Shown: positions 15,227-24,193 of the stretch, one piece after another
Position numbering within the stretch: position 1 is the stretch's first letter
How the letters are laid out: each line of letters begins with the position of its first letter
Source: SIAJ01 sp036266155
GTDB taxonomy: Bacteria > Planctomycetota > Planctomycetia > Gemmatales > Gemmataceae
DNA length: 26,818 nucleotides
Direction: 5' to 3'
Assembly: GCA_036266155.1 (NCBI GenBank)
Contig: DATANR010000205.1
Location: 1-26,818, forward strand
Made by a program: the position numbers and the translations under genes
The notes under the pieces: model-generated
Database searches by the model: none
Seen by the model: the letters and a program-made list of their open reading frames with translations, nothing else
Told to the model about the DNA's origin: nothing

Positions 15227-15451
15227 TCATTCTTCCACACTTCGCTTGAAGTAGAAGTAGTACTCGTGCGCCCCAACTGGCGACGCGGTGCAGCCGACCA
15301 ACTCCCAGCCATCGGCACCGAGTTGAGCCATCACTTGCGGCCACTGCTGCGCAGGGTATGAAGTGGGAAACACTTCCTCGTCCGAGACTGGCATCGTCAC
15401 CATGACTTGATCGGGTTGCCAGACGGCTTCGCAATACTTCCAGCGGATCAT
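15227..15451 (-). CDS. DUF4177-like small protein
   Basis: 74 residues from ATG 15451, which is preceded by GAGGAAA at about 5 nt. The open frame extends to 15562, but that part overlaps the end of the neighbouring cyclase-fold gene on the same strand, so the short form is preferred. The pattern W.Y-(40 residues)-LGADGWELVGC...YYFYFKR is that of DUF4177/DUF4177-like small proteins (a W-Y start, a central GWELV, a C-terminal YYFKR). No function is known for the family. It lies 28 nt downstream of the cyclase-fold gene. Confidence 0.7.
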   Translation of the reverse strand: MIRWKYCEAVWQPDQVMVTMPVSDEEVFPTSYPAQQWPQVMAQLGADGWELVGCTASPVGAHEYYFYFKRSVEE

Positions 15452-15479
15452 GACTTTCCTCGAATGTCTTGGGCCTAAA

Positions 15480-16586
15480 TCACCGTTGATAGGCCGGCAA
15501 GAAATGCAAATAGATATCGAGTGATAGACACGCCATCGCAGTCGGATATACCTTGGTTGCATCCGCGTGCGCTGCCTCCGAAGAGCCAGCGGGCACGTCC
15601 CAGCTTCCGTCCTGATTCTGTTTCAATAAGAGGGCGTCGCGAACTATCGGGTGCCAGTCGTTCCACATCGCTCCGCCATATTGGTAGTGGGCCTGCATCG
15701 CGTAGTAGTGAAAATAATAGAAGTAGCCGAGTCCGTGATTCTCCCACATTTCGCGCGGCGTCGGCCGGAGAAATGTCTTCAAGTATTCCATCGACTTCGG
15801 GATGGTCGGGTCGTCCGGCTTGCCGAGCAATTGCAGCGACAACACGCCGGCCGCCGACGTTGGGCCACCCTGACCCGGACCCTCATAGCCAAAACCACCG
15901 GCCGGGTAGTTGCACGATTTCACGTAGGCGATTGCATTATCAATTACCTTCTGTGAAACCGGGATCTCCGCGTTGTTGGCGGCACGCAAGGCGACAATTT
16001 GCATGACCGTGACGCTCAGGTCCTGATTGTCCGGCGCAGCGCCGTAGCGCCAGCCGCCGCGCGGCGACTGCGTCTTTTCAATGAGCGCGACTGCGGCCCG
16101 CAATCGCGATTCGAGTTCCGGATCTGGGTCCATGCCGTACATCTCGGCTAAACAGAGCGTGCAGAGCCCATGCTCATACATCGACCCGCCGCCCATTTGT
16201 GCGAGGTAGCCCTTCGGGTTGTCCATCGCGTTGGCGAGGATGAATTTTTTGCCCTTCTCCAACACGTCCGGATAGCGGCCGCGACCTGGCGTGTGGCCGC
16301 GACCCATGAACGACAGCATCGCCAGCGCGTTGATCGCGTTGTTGGAATGCCAACCACCATCCTTGCGCTGCCTGGCCGCCATGTACTCGAGCCCCCGATC
16401 GATGGACGCATTGACCTGCTGGACAATCTTCAATTCGGACTGCGGCGCCGCCGAATCGAGCGGACCAGCGGTCTCCGGCTTGGGTTGTGCGGCAACAGGG
16501 GCGAATGCGAAACACAACGCTGCCATGAGAGCCGCGCATGTAGCGCAGTGAAGTAAGCGGTACACCGCATTGCGATCAACCTTCAC
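15480..16586 (-). CDS. Secreted terpene-cyclase-fold (prenyltransferase/squalene oxidase repeat) protein
   Basis: 368 residues with a signal peptide (about 1-34, ending APVAA). Repeats of the alpha/alpha toroid family are visible: KDGGWHSNNAINALAMLSF, RGGWRYGAAPDNQDLSVTVMQIVAL, AGGFGYEGPGQGGPTSAAGVLSLQLLG and QDGSWDVPAG...YPTAMACLSLDIYL. These are QW-like motifs of squalene cyclases, but the catalytic DXDD motif is absent, so enzymatic cyclisation is unlikely. Planctomycete genomes often encode such proteins next to vWA-domain genes, and a substrate- or protein-binding role in the envelope is possible. Its start overlaps the vWA gene stop by 4 nt, showing translational coupling. Confidence 0.85.
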   Translation of the reverse strand: MKVDRNAVYRLLHCATCAALMAALCFAFAPVAAQPKPETAGPLDSAAPQSELKIVQQVNASIDRGLEYMAARQRKDGGWHSNNAINALAMLSFMGRGHTPGRGRYPDVLEKGKKFILANAMDNPKGYLAQMGGGSMYEHGLCTLCLAEMYGMDPDPELESRLRAAVALIEKTQSPRGGWRYGAAPDNQDLSVTVMQIVALRAANNAEIPVSQKVIDNAIAYVKSCNYPAGGFGYEGPGQGGPTSAAGVLSLQLLGKPDDPTIPKSMEYLKTFLRPTPREMWENHGLGYFYYFHYYAMQAHYQYGGAMWNDWHPIVRDALLLKQNQDGSWDVPAGSSEAAHADATKVYPTAMACLSLDIYLHFLPAYQR

Positions 16587-18973
16587 GACAACCCTCCCAA
16601 TCGCCGCATGCCGACGTCGAGCGAATAGACGAATACCAACAACGAAAGCACGATCCAGTTATCCCAGATCGTCGCCTCCGAAGGCGGCCGCTTGATCACC
16701 TTCGGCTCGCCCTTGAGCTTGGTAATGATCTTCTGATGCCAGTCGGCATCCGTCAGTTCCACCAACTCGCCGCCGGTCGTTTCGGCAAGTGCGCGAAGGG
16801 CCGTGCGGTTGACGTTCGGGTAGCGCATCTCTTCCGGAGATGCCAGCACGCGGAGTCGAGCTTCGGCAGTTCCCGCACCGTACTGGAACCGAAAGTCGCC
16901 CACAGTCGGCACGCGATACTTGCCGACGTAGCGACCCTTCGTATTCGGGTCGGGGTCGAGCACGAGCGACGTGCGCAATCCCGGCCCAGTAACTTCGACT
17001 TGCAGCGACGGCTGCTCGGCCGGAGCACCGCCCTCGGTGTAGGCGCGCAGTTCGACCTGTGCGTCGTCACCCGGCTGAGCCCGCACGGGCTTGATCTCGA
17101 TCCAGCTCTTTTTCTTGCCCGCCTCCTCGGTGCGTGCCACGAAGCGGATTGCCCGGCCCCAGAACTTGTAAAAGAACCGGTCGGCGACGTTCTGCCGCCA
17201 GAGCCATGTGGAATCGGTGCCGACGAGCATGACGCGACCCTTGCCGACGGGTTGCCACGCGATCAATGGCAGCTTGCCGTAACTGTTGACGACATTCGGA
17301 TTGGTCGCGAGCACCGTCGCCGCCGGGCTGGGCCGGATCGCAGCTACGCACCATTGATAGGGCAACATCTGCGCCCACGCCGCCTGATTGCGGCCCGACT
17401 CGTCGTACAGTTGCATCGCCTCGTGCAGCCCGCCGTCAGGCGTCAATTCCAGCTTGAACGGCTTCGCGGCAGGGGCGTATATGCCGGCTGCCTTGCGATC
17501 AACCTGCACCGGCAATAGGTCGAGCAACGTCGAGTCGAACTCGTGCGGCATCGATTGCGCGCCGACTTCAACAAGAAGCCCTACACCTTTCTCGCGCACG
17601 GCTCGATCGAGCAGTTTGACGAACGCCGGCGTCAGCAGTCTCGGCGAAACATCGCCTACCACGACCGTGTCATAAACCCCCAACTCTTCGAGCGTTTGCG
17701 GGAGTGCCTTGACCCGCTCGGCCTCCGTCTTCCGCCGCCATTCAGCCTCCAACAGAATGTCCGGCAGCGTGCCATCGCGGCCCGTGAGGCCGGTGTCGCG
17801 GCGCATGGCGTTCTTCAGGAAGCGGAAGTCCCAGCGCGGCAGACCCTCGACGTAAAGCACCTTGGTCTTTTCATCGCTTACGCGCAGCAGCGCCACGTCC
17901 GTGTTGTTGCTCTTGTGGTCTTCGTCTGGAAACGGCGGCACCTCGATGACCAGATATCGTGGCCCACTATCCTGGGCGATGAACGTGAGTTCGACTTGCT
18001 GCTGCTCGGCCGAGCGCAGTGTAATCTCCTTCGTGTCGAGCACCTTGTCGCCGTCGCGAACGATGACCTTGACCGGCTTGCCATCGTAGCCTTGTGATTC
18101 GAGCACGACGCCGACCTTGGCGGTGTCGCCCACGGTGACTTGCCCCGATGTCGAAACGTCGACGATCGAGACATCGCGTGCTTTGGCCGCGGCCCCCGTG
18201 GGAATCGCAAAGACCGGAGCGTTGGCCATGCGGCAAGCCTGGGCAACTTCGCCAAGCGTGATGCCGCCAGTCGATTCGCCATCGCTGAAGACGACGATCC
18301 CGGCGATCGGCCGGCCGGCGGCTTCCTTCAACACATGTTGAATCGCGTCGCCGATCCGTGAAGACGGGCCACCCGGCGGCGTCGGTTCCGGCAACGTGAA
18401 ATTGGCGGCATCGACGCCCAGCGGCGTGATGTCGCGAGCAAACGTATATGCCTTCAATTCAAAGCGCTTGCCCGCGGGATCGATGAGCTCACCCCGTTTG
18501 GCCGTGATTGCCGCGTGAGCGAGTCGAGCTCGCGTTTGTTGGTTAATGGCTTTGCGCACCTCGGGATCGAGCGGTCCTTCGGAAACGCGCAGGCCGGTTG
18601 CCTGAGCGATCCGGCGGGCATCGCCGTCGTTGAACGGGCCCGCATTGAGATCCATGCTCTGCGAACGATCGAACACAAGAGCGAAGACCGGACGATTCTC
18701 GCGGGCCGTCTCCAGCTTCACGAACGGCCCGGCGAGGACCGCGACCAGGAGGGCGAGAATGAATGTCCGACAGAACGTGAGCGCTAGAATCAGCGAGGTT
18801 GGCGACGACTTCAAGTTACGCCGCTGCAGGATGAAGATGCCGACGCCGACGAGCAGAACGACGGGCAACCCGATGAGCAGGGCAAGCGGATATTGCGCAT
18901 GGTAGGTGAGTTCGCCGCGGTGTTCGAGGAACACGTCGCCGACATTCGCTTGCCGGAGGAGCCAGTTGCGCAT
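16583..18973 (-). CDS. Membrane vWA / glutamine-amidotransferase-like protein
   Basis: 796 residues. Two N-terminal membrane segments (about 30-52 and 63-85) precede a vWA domain with a MIDAS-like DRSQSM motif (about residues 107-112) and VVFSDGEST further on. A long Ig/CARDB-like region follows, then a GATase1-like segment (TVVVGDVSPRLLTPAFVKLL...VGLLVEVGAQSM) and a final membrane segment near the C-terminus (IWDNWIVLSLLVFVYSLDV). This is the architecture of planctomycete BatA-like vWA proteins. No MoxR or DUF58 gene is present here, though these usually accompany the family. The gene lies 36 nt after the DUF4175 gene, and its stop overlaps the next start. Confidence 0.85.
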   Translation of the reverse strand: MRNWLLRQANVGDVFLEHRGELTYHAQYPLALLIGLPVVLLVGVGIFILQRRNLKSSPTSLILALTFCRTFILALLVAVLAGPFVKLETARENRPVFALVFDRSQSMDLNAGPFNDGDARRIAQATGLRVSEGPLDPEVRKAINQQTRARLAHAAITAKRGELIDPAGKRFELKAYTFARDITPLGVDAANFTLPEPTPPGGPSSRIGDAIQHVLKEAAGRPIAGIVVFSDGESTGGITLGEVAQACRMANAPVFAIPTGAAAKARDVSIVDVSTSGQVTVGDTAKVGVVLESQGYDGKPVKVIVRDGDKVLDTKEITLRSAEQQQVELTFIAQDSGPRYLVIEVPPFPDEDHKSNNTDVALLRVSDEKTKVLYVEGLPRWDFRFLKNAMRRDTGLTGRDGTLPDILLEAEWRRKTEAERVKALPQTLEELGVYDTVVVGDVSPRLLTPAFVKLLDRAVREKGVGLLVEVGAQSMPHEFDSTLLDLLPVQVDRKAAGIYAPAAKPFKLELTPDGGLHEAMQLYDESGRNQAAWAQMLPYQWCVAAIRPSPAATVLATNPNVVNSYGKLPLIAWQPVGKGRVMLVGTDSTWLWRQNVADRFFYKFWGRAIRFVARTEEAGKKKSWIEIKPVRAQPGDDAQVELRAYTEGGAPAEQPSLQVEVTGPGLRTSLVLDPDPNTKGRYVGKYRVPTVGDFRFQYGAGTAEARLRVLASPEEMRYPNVNRTALRALAETTGGELVELTDADWHQKIITKLKGEPKVIKRPPSEATIWDNWIVLSLLVFVYSLDVGMRRLGGLS

Positions 18974-19009
18974 TATCTGCCATTGGGAATGCCGCTAAGC
19001 CGCAAGCGG

Positions 19010-22000
19010 CTATTTGGGCACTGCACTGAGCCGTCGGAAGTAATCCTGAATGAACTTCTGATACCCCTCCGGCCCTTGCGACTTCATGCCCTGGAGCAAT
19101 TCTTCACGCACGCGCGGCGGAAGCTGTAGGATCGTCGCCCGCGTCTTGGGGTCGAGTTCGTCCAACACGCCGGCGGCGCCGATGGAATTGCCGACCATCG
19201 ATTCGGGCGCCGTGCCCGAGGGCGGCTGCGTCGGCTGGCCCTGTTGCGGTTGGCCCTTCGCGCTCTTCGCACGCTGCGCCATTTGCTGCGCGTTCTTCAT
19301 GGCCTCCGACTTCAGCATGTCCATGAGTTGATCGGTCTGGCTCTTGCCATTCGCCTTCTGCGGGTCGTTTGGCTGGCCCTTTTGACTCGCGTTCATGAGC
19401 GACTGGATCATCTCTTCGAGAGTCTGTTCGTCCGCCTTCAGGCCCTTCTGGGCGGCGTCGAGGTCACGCAAGTTGTCTTGCTGATGATTCTGCAAGTCGT
19501 CGCGCTTGTCGGCTTTCTCGCCGGGCTTTGATGGCGGCTTGCGCAACTTCTTGTCGAAGCGCGGGTCGAGTTTCTCGCGCTCGCCCTTGAGCGCCGGCTT
19601 GAACAGGTCCTCGTCGTCATCCATGCCGTCCCTCTTTTTCTCCGGCTTCGTGGCGTCGGCATTGTCCCCCTTCTTCGCGGGGCCATTCTCCGGCGGGCTG
19701 TTCTCTTCCTTGGGAGCGGTCTTGCGTTCTTTCGAGTCGCCGGCGGCCAGATCGTCCGGGAATTCCTTGCGCAGCTTGCGTGCTCTTTCGCGGTCGAGGA
19801 TTTTCTTCGCCAGGTCGAGGTCCTTCTTCAACAACTCGTCGAGCGTCGTTTGCTTTTTGTCGAGTTCCGGTAGTTCCTTGTCCGGCGCCTTCTCGGTCTT
19901 GTCGGCGAGGTCCTCCTGCTTCCCCTGCATGCGGGCTAATTCTTCACGCAGGTTCTTGAGGAACTCCTTCAAGTCCTCCAGATCACGCGCCGTCATCTTG
20001 CCTTGCTCTTTGAGCAAATCCTCGCGCAGCTTGCTGATCGCCGCTTCGGGATCGTTCTTAATCCCCTTCTGGGCATCGGCGAGCGCATCCATTCGGTTCT
20101 TGAGTGATTCGAGGTTCTTCTGCACCTTGTCGCTTTGACCCTTGGTCGCTTTCAAATCGGGGGGTGTCGCCGCCGGGTTCGCTCCCTGTTGCAGTTTGCT
20201 GGCCAGATCTTGCAACGGGTCAAGGGCCGTGTTCTTGAATTGGTTCGACAGGTCCTGCATCTGCTTGTTGATTTCGCTGTTGAGCAGCGATGCCTTCTGA
20301 GCGTTGGCGGCGAGGTTCTTCAACTCGGCGTCGAGCTGCGTGGCTGACGCGACATTCTTCTGTTCTTGCCCGAACAGTTCGCTTAACTCCTTTCGCAGAT
20401 CGGCCATCGCTTGCGCATCCTTCGGATCGATGGTCGGCGGCGAAACGGCCATCGGCGCCTCATCATCCTTCGGCTTCACTTTCGCCTTCGCTTCCTCGAC
20501 CGCGGCTTGCACCTTGGTGTTCAAGGCGTCGTATTTCGCCCGTACTTGATCGATCTTCTCCTTGATCTTCCTCTGTTCGGCGATCAGGCTGATCAGCTTG
20601 TCGCGGAAGGTGTCCTGTCCTTTCTCGAATTGATCAAGCCGTTTGTCGGCCGCGTTGGCGTCCGCGGCGATGCGAACGGCAAAATCCTTGCTGACGACTG
20701 GCTCCGCGTTCAGCCGGCGGTCGCGGACTTCGACGCGATAGTGAAGCGTCTCGCCCGCCTTCAAATTGAAGCCGGCTGATGTGAGGTCAAGCGCGGCAAC
20801 CAGCGCATCAGCCCGCTGCGGGTTCGGCGTCGGATACTCCTTGACCTTGACAGCACGCGCAAACTTCGGCTCACCCTCTCTTTGAACGGCCAGCCAAAGA
20901 TCGAGCAGTCCGTAGTCGTCACGCGCCGCAATTTGCAGAGGGACCTTGTCTGGCTTGCTGAGCACGAGATCAGCCCCGGGTCGTTCGAGCATTACGATCG
21001 GTGGCTGGTCGGCAAGCGCTTCGTACCGGGGATTCTCATTCGACTGCCGATTGGCGTGCCCCAGGTCGTTGCGCAGTTCGACGCGATAATGCCCCACGCC
21101 AACCAACGGGAACGTGCCGGCCCACGTGTGGTCGTCGACCTGATGGAGCGGATAGCGCATCATGCCAGTTTCGAGCAACTGAATGTCGCCGGCCGCGACG
21201 TCGCCTTCGACTTCAATGCTGACCTCAACCTTGCTGCCCGCCGGCCCGATCACGTCACGTTCCTTCGGCGAACTGGGCCGCGGCCCCGGAATTGCCATGT
21301 AATCGGGGAAGTGCAATCGCACTGCCGTTTCGACGATGACCGGCCGCTCCGCCCAGTCGATGCGGTTCTGCCTGGTCCAGGTGCGGCCGCCAAAGACGCG
21401 ATAGGTGAAGCCATGTTCAAAGCCCTTCTCGGCGCTCAGGCCCCGGAGGGTGCGTCGCCAGGCGCCGTCGGGGCCTTTTTCCAGCGGATATTTGACGGTG
21501 GCGTTGTTGCCGGTCAGTTCGATGGTAAGAGTCTCGGGCTCGCTACGGGAAGCATAGGTCCCATGGGACCTATTGGTCGTATAGGCCACAAACGATACGT
21601 CCTCGCCAGTGAGGACCCGCGTCGTGCCCGGTTCCACTGACAGTGCCACATCGGAAGCCGGTGGAAGATCCGCAAATGGGTTGAACACGCGGCTCAAAGC
21701 TGTTGTTAATTGGATGCCGAATGCCAGCCACATGAGCGTGAACAGGCCGATGCCAATCACCGCCGCCAACAGCGCCTGACGAACAGCCCTGAAATCAACC
21801 ACTGACGTGACACGGTACTTGCCGATGCGCTCGAGCGACTCATTGACAAGCTTGCGATAGAACGCCCGCGACACTTCCTTCTCGCGATCCGCCAAGTCCA
21901 TGCAACTGACGAGCCGGCTGTGCATGCCGGGGATCTTCGACTCAATTGTGCGCGCCACTTCAATGTTGCGCAACCGACGTGCGAGCGGCAGGATGCCTTT

Positions 22001-22243
22001 CCAGAGGAAGACCACGACCGTCGGCACAATGAACAGAACAAGCCCGGTGAGCCGCAACCACGGCCCGACGAGCGGCACCAGCATGTCGGCCGCGGCAACC
22101 ATCGCCAGCGTCAGGAACGCCAGCCCGAGCGTCAGCCCGGCCCCGATGGAGCCCCAGGTCGAGCGCAACAGCAGACGCGTTTTGCGTACGAGCGCGAGGA
22201 TCGGCCCGATGTCGGGCGCGACGCGGGGCAGGGTCGCAGGCAT
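19010..22243 (-). CDS. DUF4175-type membrane protein with long coiled coil
   Basis: 1077 residues from ATG 22243; the frame is open to 22390, but the first 49 codons overlap the divergent gene's upstream region. Three membrane segments lie in the first 200 residues (e.g. GLTLGLAFLTLAMVAAADML, LTGLVLFIVPTVVVFLW and LLAAVIGIGLFTLMWLAFGI). Then come beta-rich periplasmic domains and, from about residue 560, a long K/E/Q-rich region of coiled coils and low complexity, ending in a P/Q-rich stretch. This fits the DUF4175 family (roughly 800-1100 residues) and shows it is an inner-membrane protein with a large periplasmic part. It is first in an operon-like run with the vWA and cyclase-fold genes. 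Confidence 0.8.
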   Translation of the reverse strand: MPATLPRVAPDIGPILALVRKTRLLLRSTWGSIGAGLTLGLAFLTLAMVAAADMLVPLVGPWLRLTGLVLFIVPTVVVFLWKGILPLARRLRNIEVARTIESKIPGMHSRLVSCMDLADREKEVSRAFYRKLVNESLERIGKYRVTSVVDFRAVRQALLAAVIGIGLFTLMWLAFGIQLTTALSRVFNPFADLPPASDVALSVEPGTTRVLTGEDVSFVAYTTNRSHGTYASRSEPETLTIELTGNNATVKYPLEKGPDGAWRRTLRGLSAEKGFEHGFTYRVFGGRTWTRQNRIDWAERPVIVETAVRLHFPDYMAIPGPRPSSPKERDVIGPAGSKVEVSIEVEGDVAAGDIQLLETGMMRYPLHQVDDHTWAGTFPLVGVGHYRVELRNDLGHANRQSNENPRYEALADQPPIVMLERPGADLVLSKPDKVPLQIAARDDYGLLDLWLAVQREGEPKFARAVKVKEYPTPNPQRADALVAALDLTSAGFNLKAGETLHYRVEVRDRRLNAEPVVSKDFAVRIAADANAADKRLDQFEKGQDTFRDKLISLIAEQRKIKEKIDQVRAKYDALNTKVQAAVEEAKAKVKPKDDEAPMAVSPPTIDPKDAQAMADLRKELSELFGQEQKNVASATQLDAELKNLAANAQKASLLNSEINKQMQDLSNQFKNTALDPLQDLASKLQQGANPAATPPDLKATKGQSDKVQKNLESLKNRMDALADAQKGIKNDPEAAISKLREDLLKEQGKMTARDLEDLKEFLKNLREELARMQGKQEDLADKTEKAPDKELPELDKKQTTLDELLKKDLDLAKKILDRERARKLRKEFPDDLAAGDSKERKTAPKEENSPPENGPAKKGDNADATKPEKKRDGMDDDEDLFKPALKGEREKLDPRFDKKLRKPPSKPGEKADKRDDLQNHQQDNLRDLDAAQKGLKADEQTLEEMIQSLMNASQKGQPNDPQKANGKSQTDQLMDMLKSEAMKNAQQMAQRAKSAKGQPQQGQPTQPPSGTAPESMVGNSIGAAGVLDELDPKTRATILQLPPRVREELLQGMKSQGPEGYQKFIQDYFRRLSAVPK
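21554..21573. repeat. 20-bp perfect palindrome inside the DUF4175 gene
   Basis: Bases 21554-21573 read identically on both strands, centred on CCATGG. It falls within the coding sequence at residues about 224-230 (RSHGTYAS), between beta-rich segments, and is followed by a second partial copy of the motif (GGTCGTATAGG at about 21575-21585). Perfect palindromes of this length are rare in coding DNA, so it may be a captured copy of a short dispersed repeat. Confidence 0.85.
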
Positions 22244-22367
22244 GCTTCGACGACTCCGGACCGCGCGACGAGAGAAATCGGCGGGAGGACAACGTCCATT
22301 GGAAAGGAACTGCGTTTCGAAGTCAAGCGCACAAGGCTCGCAAGTGACGAACGAATAAGGTAATGAC

Positions 22368-23348
22368 GTGTCCCAATTGCGCGAAACCATGGACGATCAC
22401 GCACGCGACCGCTTGCCACGCTTCGCACCGCTCCTGCTGGCGGGCGTCCTTGCCTTTTTGGCAATCGCCCGGCCCGGCAATCTCAGTGGCCGACCCATCG
22501 ATCATGCCTTCCCGACTCTTGCGGCCGTAGCGGTCGTCGGCTACATTGCCTGGCGGTTTCATGGGATGATCGCCGCGATTGCCGCCATCGCTCTGTTCCG
22601 CTTCGCCGATCCCGTTCAACCGTCTTATGAGGCAGCCATCGAACGCGGTTGGGACGCGATTGTTCTCGCCACGTTGGCGCTCGGCATCGGCATCGACTCC
22701 CGGCAAGGACGGCCCAGCCCGACCGCGTGGGTGTTGCTCGCTGTATTCTCAGCCGGCATCGCTTTCTTTGGTTGGTACGGCGCCGATCTGCCCGCCTTGG
22801 CAAAGGATGAAGTCGGCCACGCCCGAATGTGTCACGTCGCGCTCGGTTTGATCGGCGCGACTCTCTTTGTCGCCTTCTTTGCTGTCAAGGCGACGTGGCG
22901 TGATCGCTTGCGGATGTTTGTCGTTGCCGTGGTGATCCCCGCGATCGGTGCCTGGGCCGGCTACACACAATTTGGCAGACTGCCGCCGCCGATCAGCGCC
23001 GGCGAATGGAATACGATCGGCGTCGAATGGCAGTCGGCCCTGAGCGGCAGTGCCTGGCGTTCAGCCACATGGTGCTGGGAATCGCCGTGGCTGGTCGTCC
23101 CACTGATGTTGCTCGGCCTGTGGCGAACGATTGCGCGTGGGCGCAGAGAATGGAAGCACGGCCGCCCGCCGCTGGCGTGGCTGCTCACAGTTACAAGCCT
23201 GGGCATCCACGTGGCGCTCGGCGCTCGCCCGCTGGCATCAAGCTCGCTCGCGCTCGCCGCGATCGGAACGCTTCTGAGCGTCTTCGGCGTCGCCGACATG
23301 ATCCTGGCTGTGTTCGAGCGAATTGAATTGAAGCCGCCTGAGCGGTAA
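22368..23348 (+). CDS. Polytopic membrane protein of unknown function
   Basis: 326 residues from GTG 22368 (AAGG about 8 nt upstream); ATG 22389 is a second in-frame choice and would remove 7 residues. About eight hydrophobic segments are visible, e.g. APLLLAGVLAFLAIA, HAFPTLAAVAVVGYIAW, AIVLATLALGIGI, AWVLLAVFSAGIAFFGW, LGLIGATLFVAFFAV, MFVVAVVIPAIGAWAGY, WLVVPLMLLGLW and LALAAIGTLLSVFGVADMILAVF. No catalytic motif or family is recognised. It is divergent from the DUF4175 gene and convergent with the EI24-like gene. Confidence 0.75.
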   Translation: MSQLRETMDDHARDRLPRFAPLLLAGVLAFLAIARPGNLSGRPIDHAFPTLAAVAVVGYIAWRFHGMIAAIAAIALFRFADPVQPSYEAAIERGWDAIVLATLALGIGIDSRQGRPSPTAWVLLAVFSAGIAFFGWYGADLPALAKDEVGHARMCHVALGLIGATLFVAFFAVKATWRDRLRMFVVAVVIPAIGAWAGYTQFGRLPPPISAGEWNTIGVEWQSALSGSAWRSATWCWESPWLVVPLMLLGLWRTIARGRREWKHGRPPLAWLLTVTSLGIHVALGARPLASSSLALAAIGTLLSVFGVADMILAVFERIELKPPER

Positions 23349-23366
23349 CCGGCAACACGACCACGA

Positions 23367-24134
23367 CTACCGTCGACGAGAATTCTCACGTGGCACTCCG
23401 TCGGCCTCCACGACCATTCTTGTTGCGCCGGCCACGCCCATCGGAATCAGCAACAGTATGGCCCCTGGAAAGAACACCAGCGTCCACCAGGCCACGCCGA
23501 ATAGCGTGACAGCGCCAAAGTGGCGGCCGATCCAACCGATGCCGTCGCGGATGCCCATTCCACGGAGGCCGAACGGATAGTCGAGGAAGTTCCACGCCAT
23601 CAACCAGCCGCCGACCAGGAGCCGCACTGGTATCGTGACGATCGCAGCCGGCGGGAAAAAGAACTCGACGACCGTCAACGCCAACATGAAGCCACCGCCG
23701 AATATGACGGTGATCGCGACGACCTTCAGATTACGCCGCAGCGATTGCCAATAGGGGATGGCCGGCGTTGCTCGGCCCACCAGTGCCCGCTCCTGAGCCC
23801 GACAGATCGCTTCCAGCGCGAAGCCGGCACACGGTTGTGCCAGGGTTAGCGCGATGAGGACCGCGATCGTGGCGCCGATCAAGCCAAGGAGGCAGGCCAA
23901 CGCCCAAGTACCGAAGTGTGTTTCGCCGAACAGAGCCTTGCTGGATTCCCACGCGCCCCACGACGAGAGCCCGCACAGGCTAATTGAAAAGAAAGCCATG
24001 AATCCGATGGGCACCAACGACCATCCCCAGACTGATGGCGTCACGATGATGAACCAAGTTCCACCTGCAAACGCGCGGACGCCGTCCCAGATTCCAAGCG
24101 ATCCGCGATCGTTCACGCCGTCACGACTGGCCAT
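23367..24134 (-). CDS. EI24 / CysZ-like membrane protein
   Basis: 255 residues with a hydrophobic core of five or six membrane segments (VTPSVWGWSLVPIGFMAFFSI, LACLLGLIGATIAVLIALTL, VVAITVIFGGGFMLALTVVEFF, PVRLLVGGWLMAWNFLDYPF, GAVTLFGVAWWTLVFFPGAILLLIP). The order, the loop EAICRAQERALVG after the second segment, and the YPF motif near the end match the EI24/CysZ family, whose characterised members include the sulfate permease CysZ. Substrate specificity cannot be inferred. It is convergent with the preceding membrane-protein gene (18-nt gap). Confidence 0.75.
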   Translation of the reverse strand: MASRDGVNDRGSLGIWDGVRAFAGGTWFIIVTPSVWGWSLVPIGFMAFFSISLCGLSSWGAWESSKALFGETHFGTWALACLLGLIGATIAVLIALTLAQPCAGFALEAICRAQERALVGRATPAIPYWQSLRRNLKVVAITVIFGGGFMLALTVVEFFFPPAAIVTIPVRLLVGGWLMAWNFLDYPFGLRGMGIRDGIGWIGRHFGAVTLFGVAWWTLVFFPGAILLLIPMGVAGATRMVVEADGVPRENSRRR

Positions 24135-24193
24135 TGAATCAACCCGGCAATGGGCGATTTCGTCTCCACCGCCTCATTGATATGCGGTCAACG

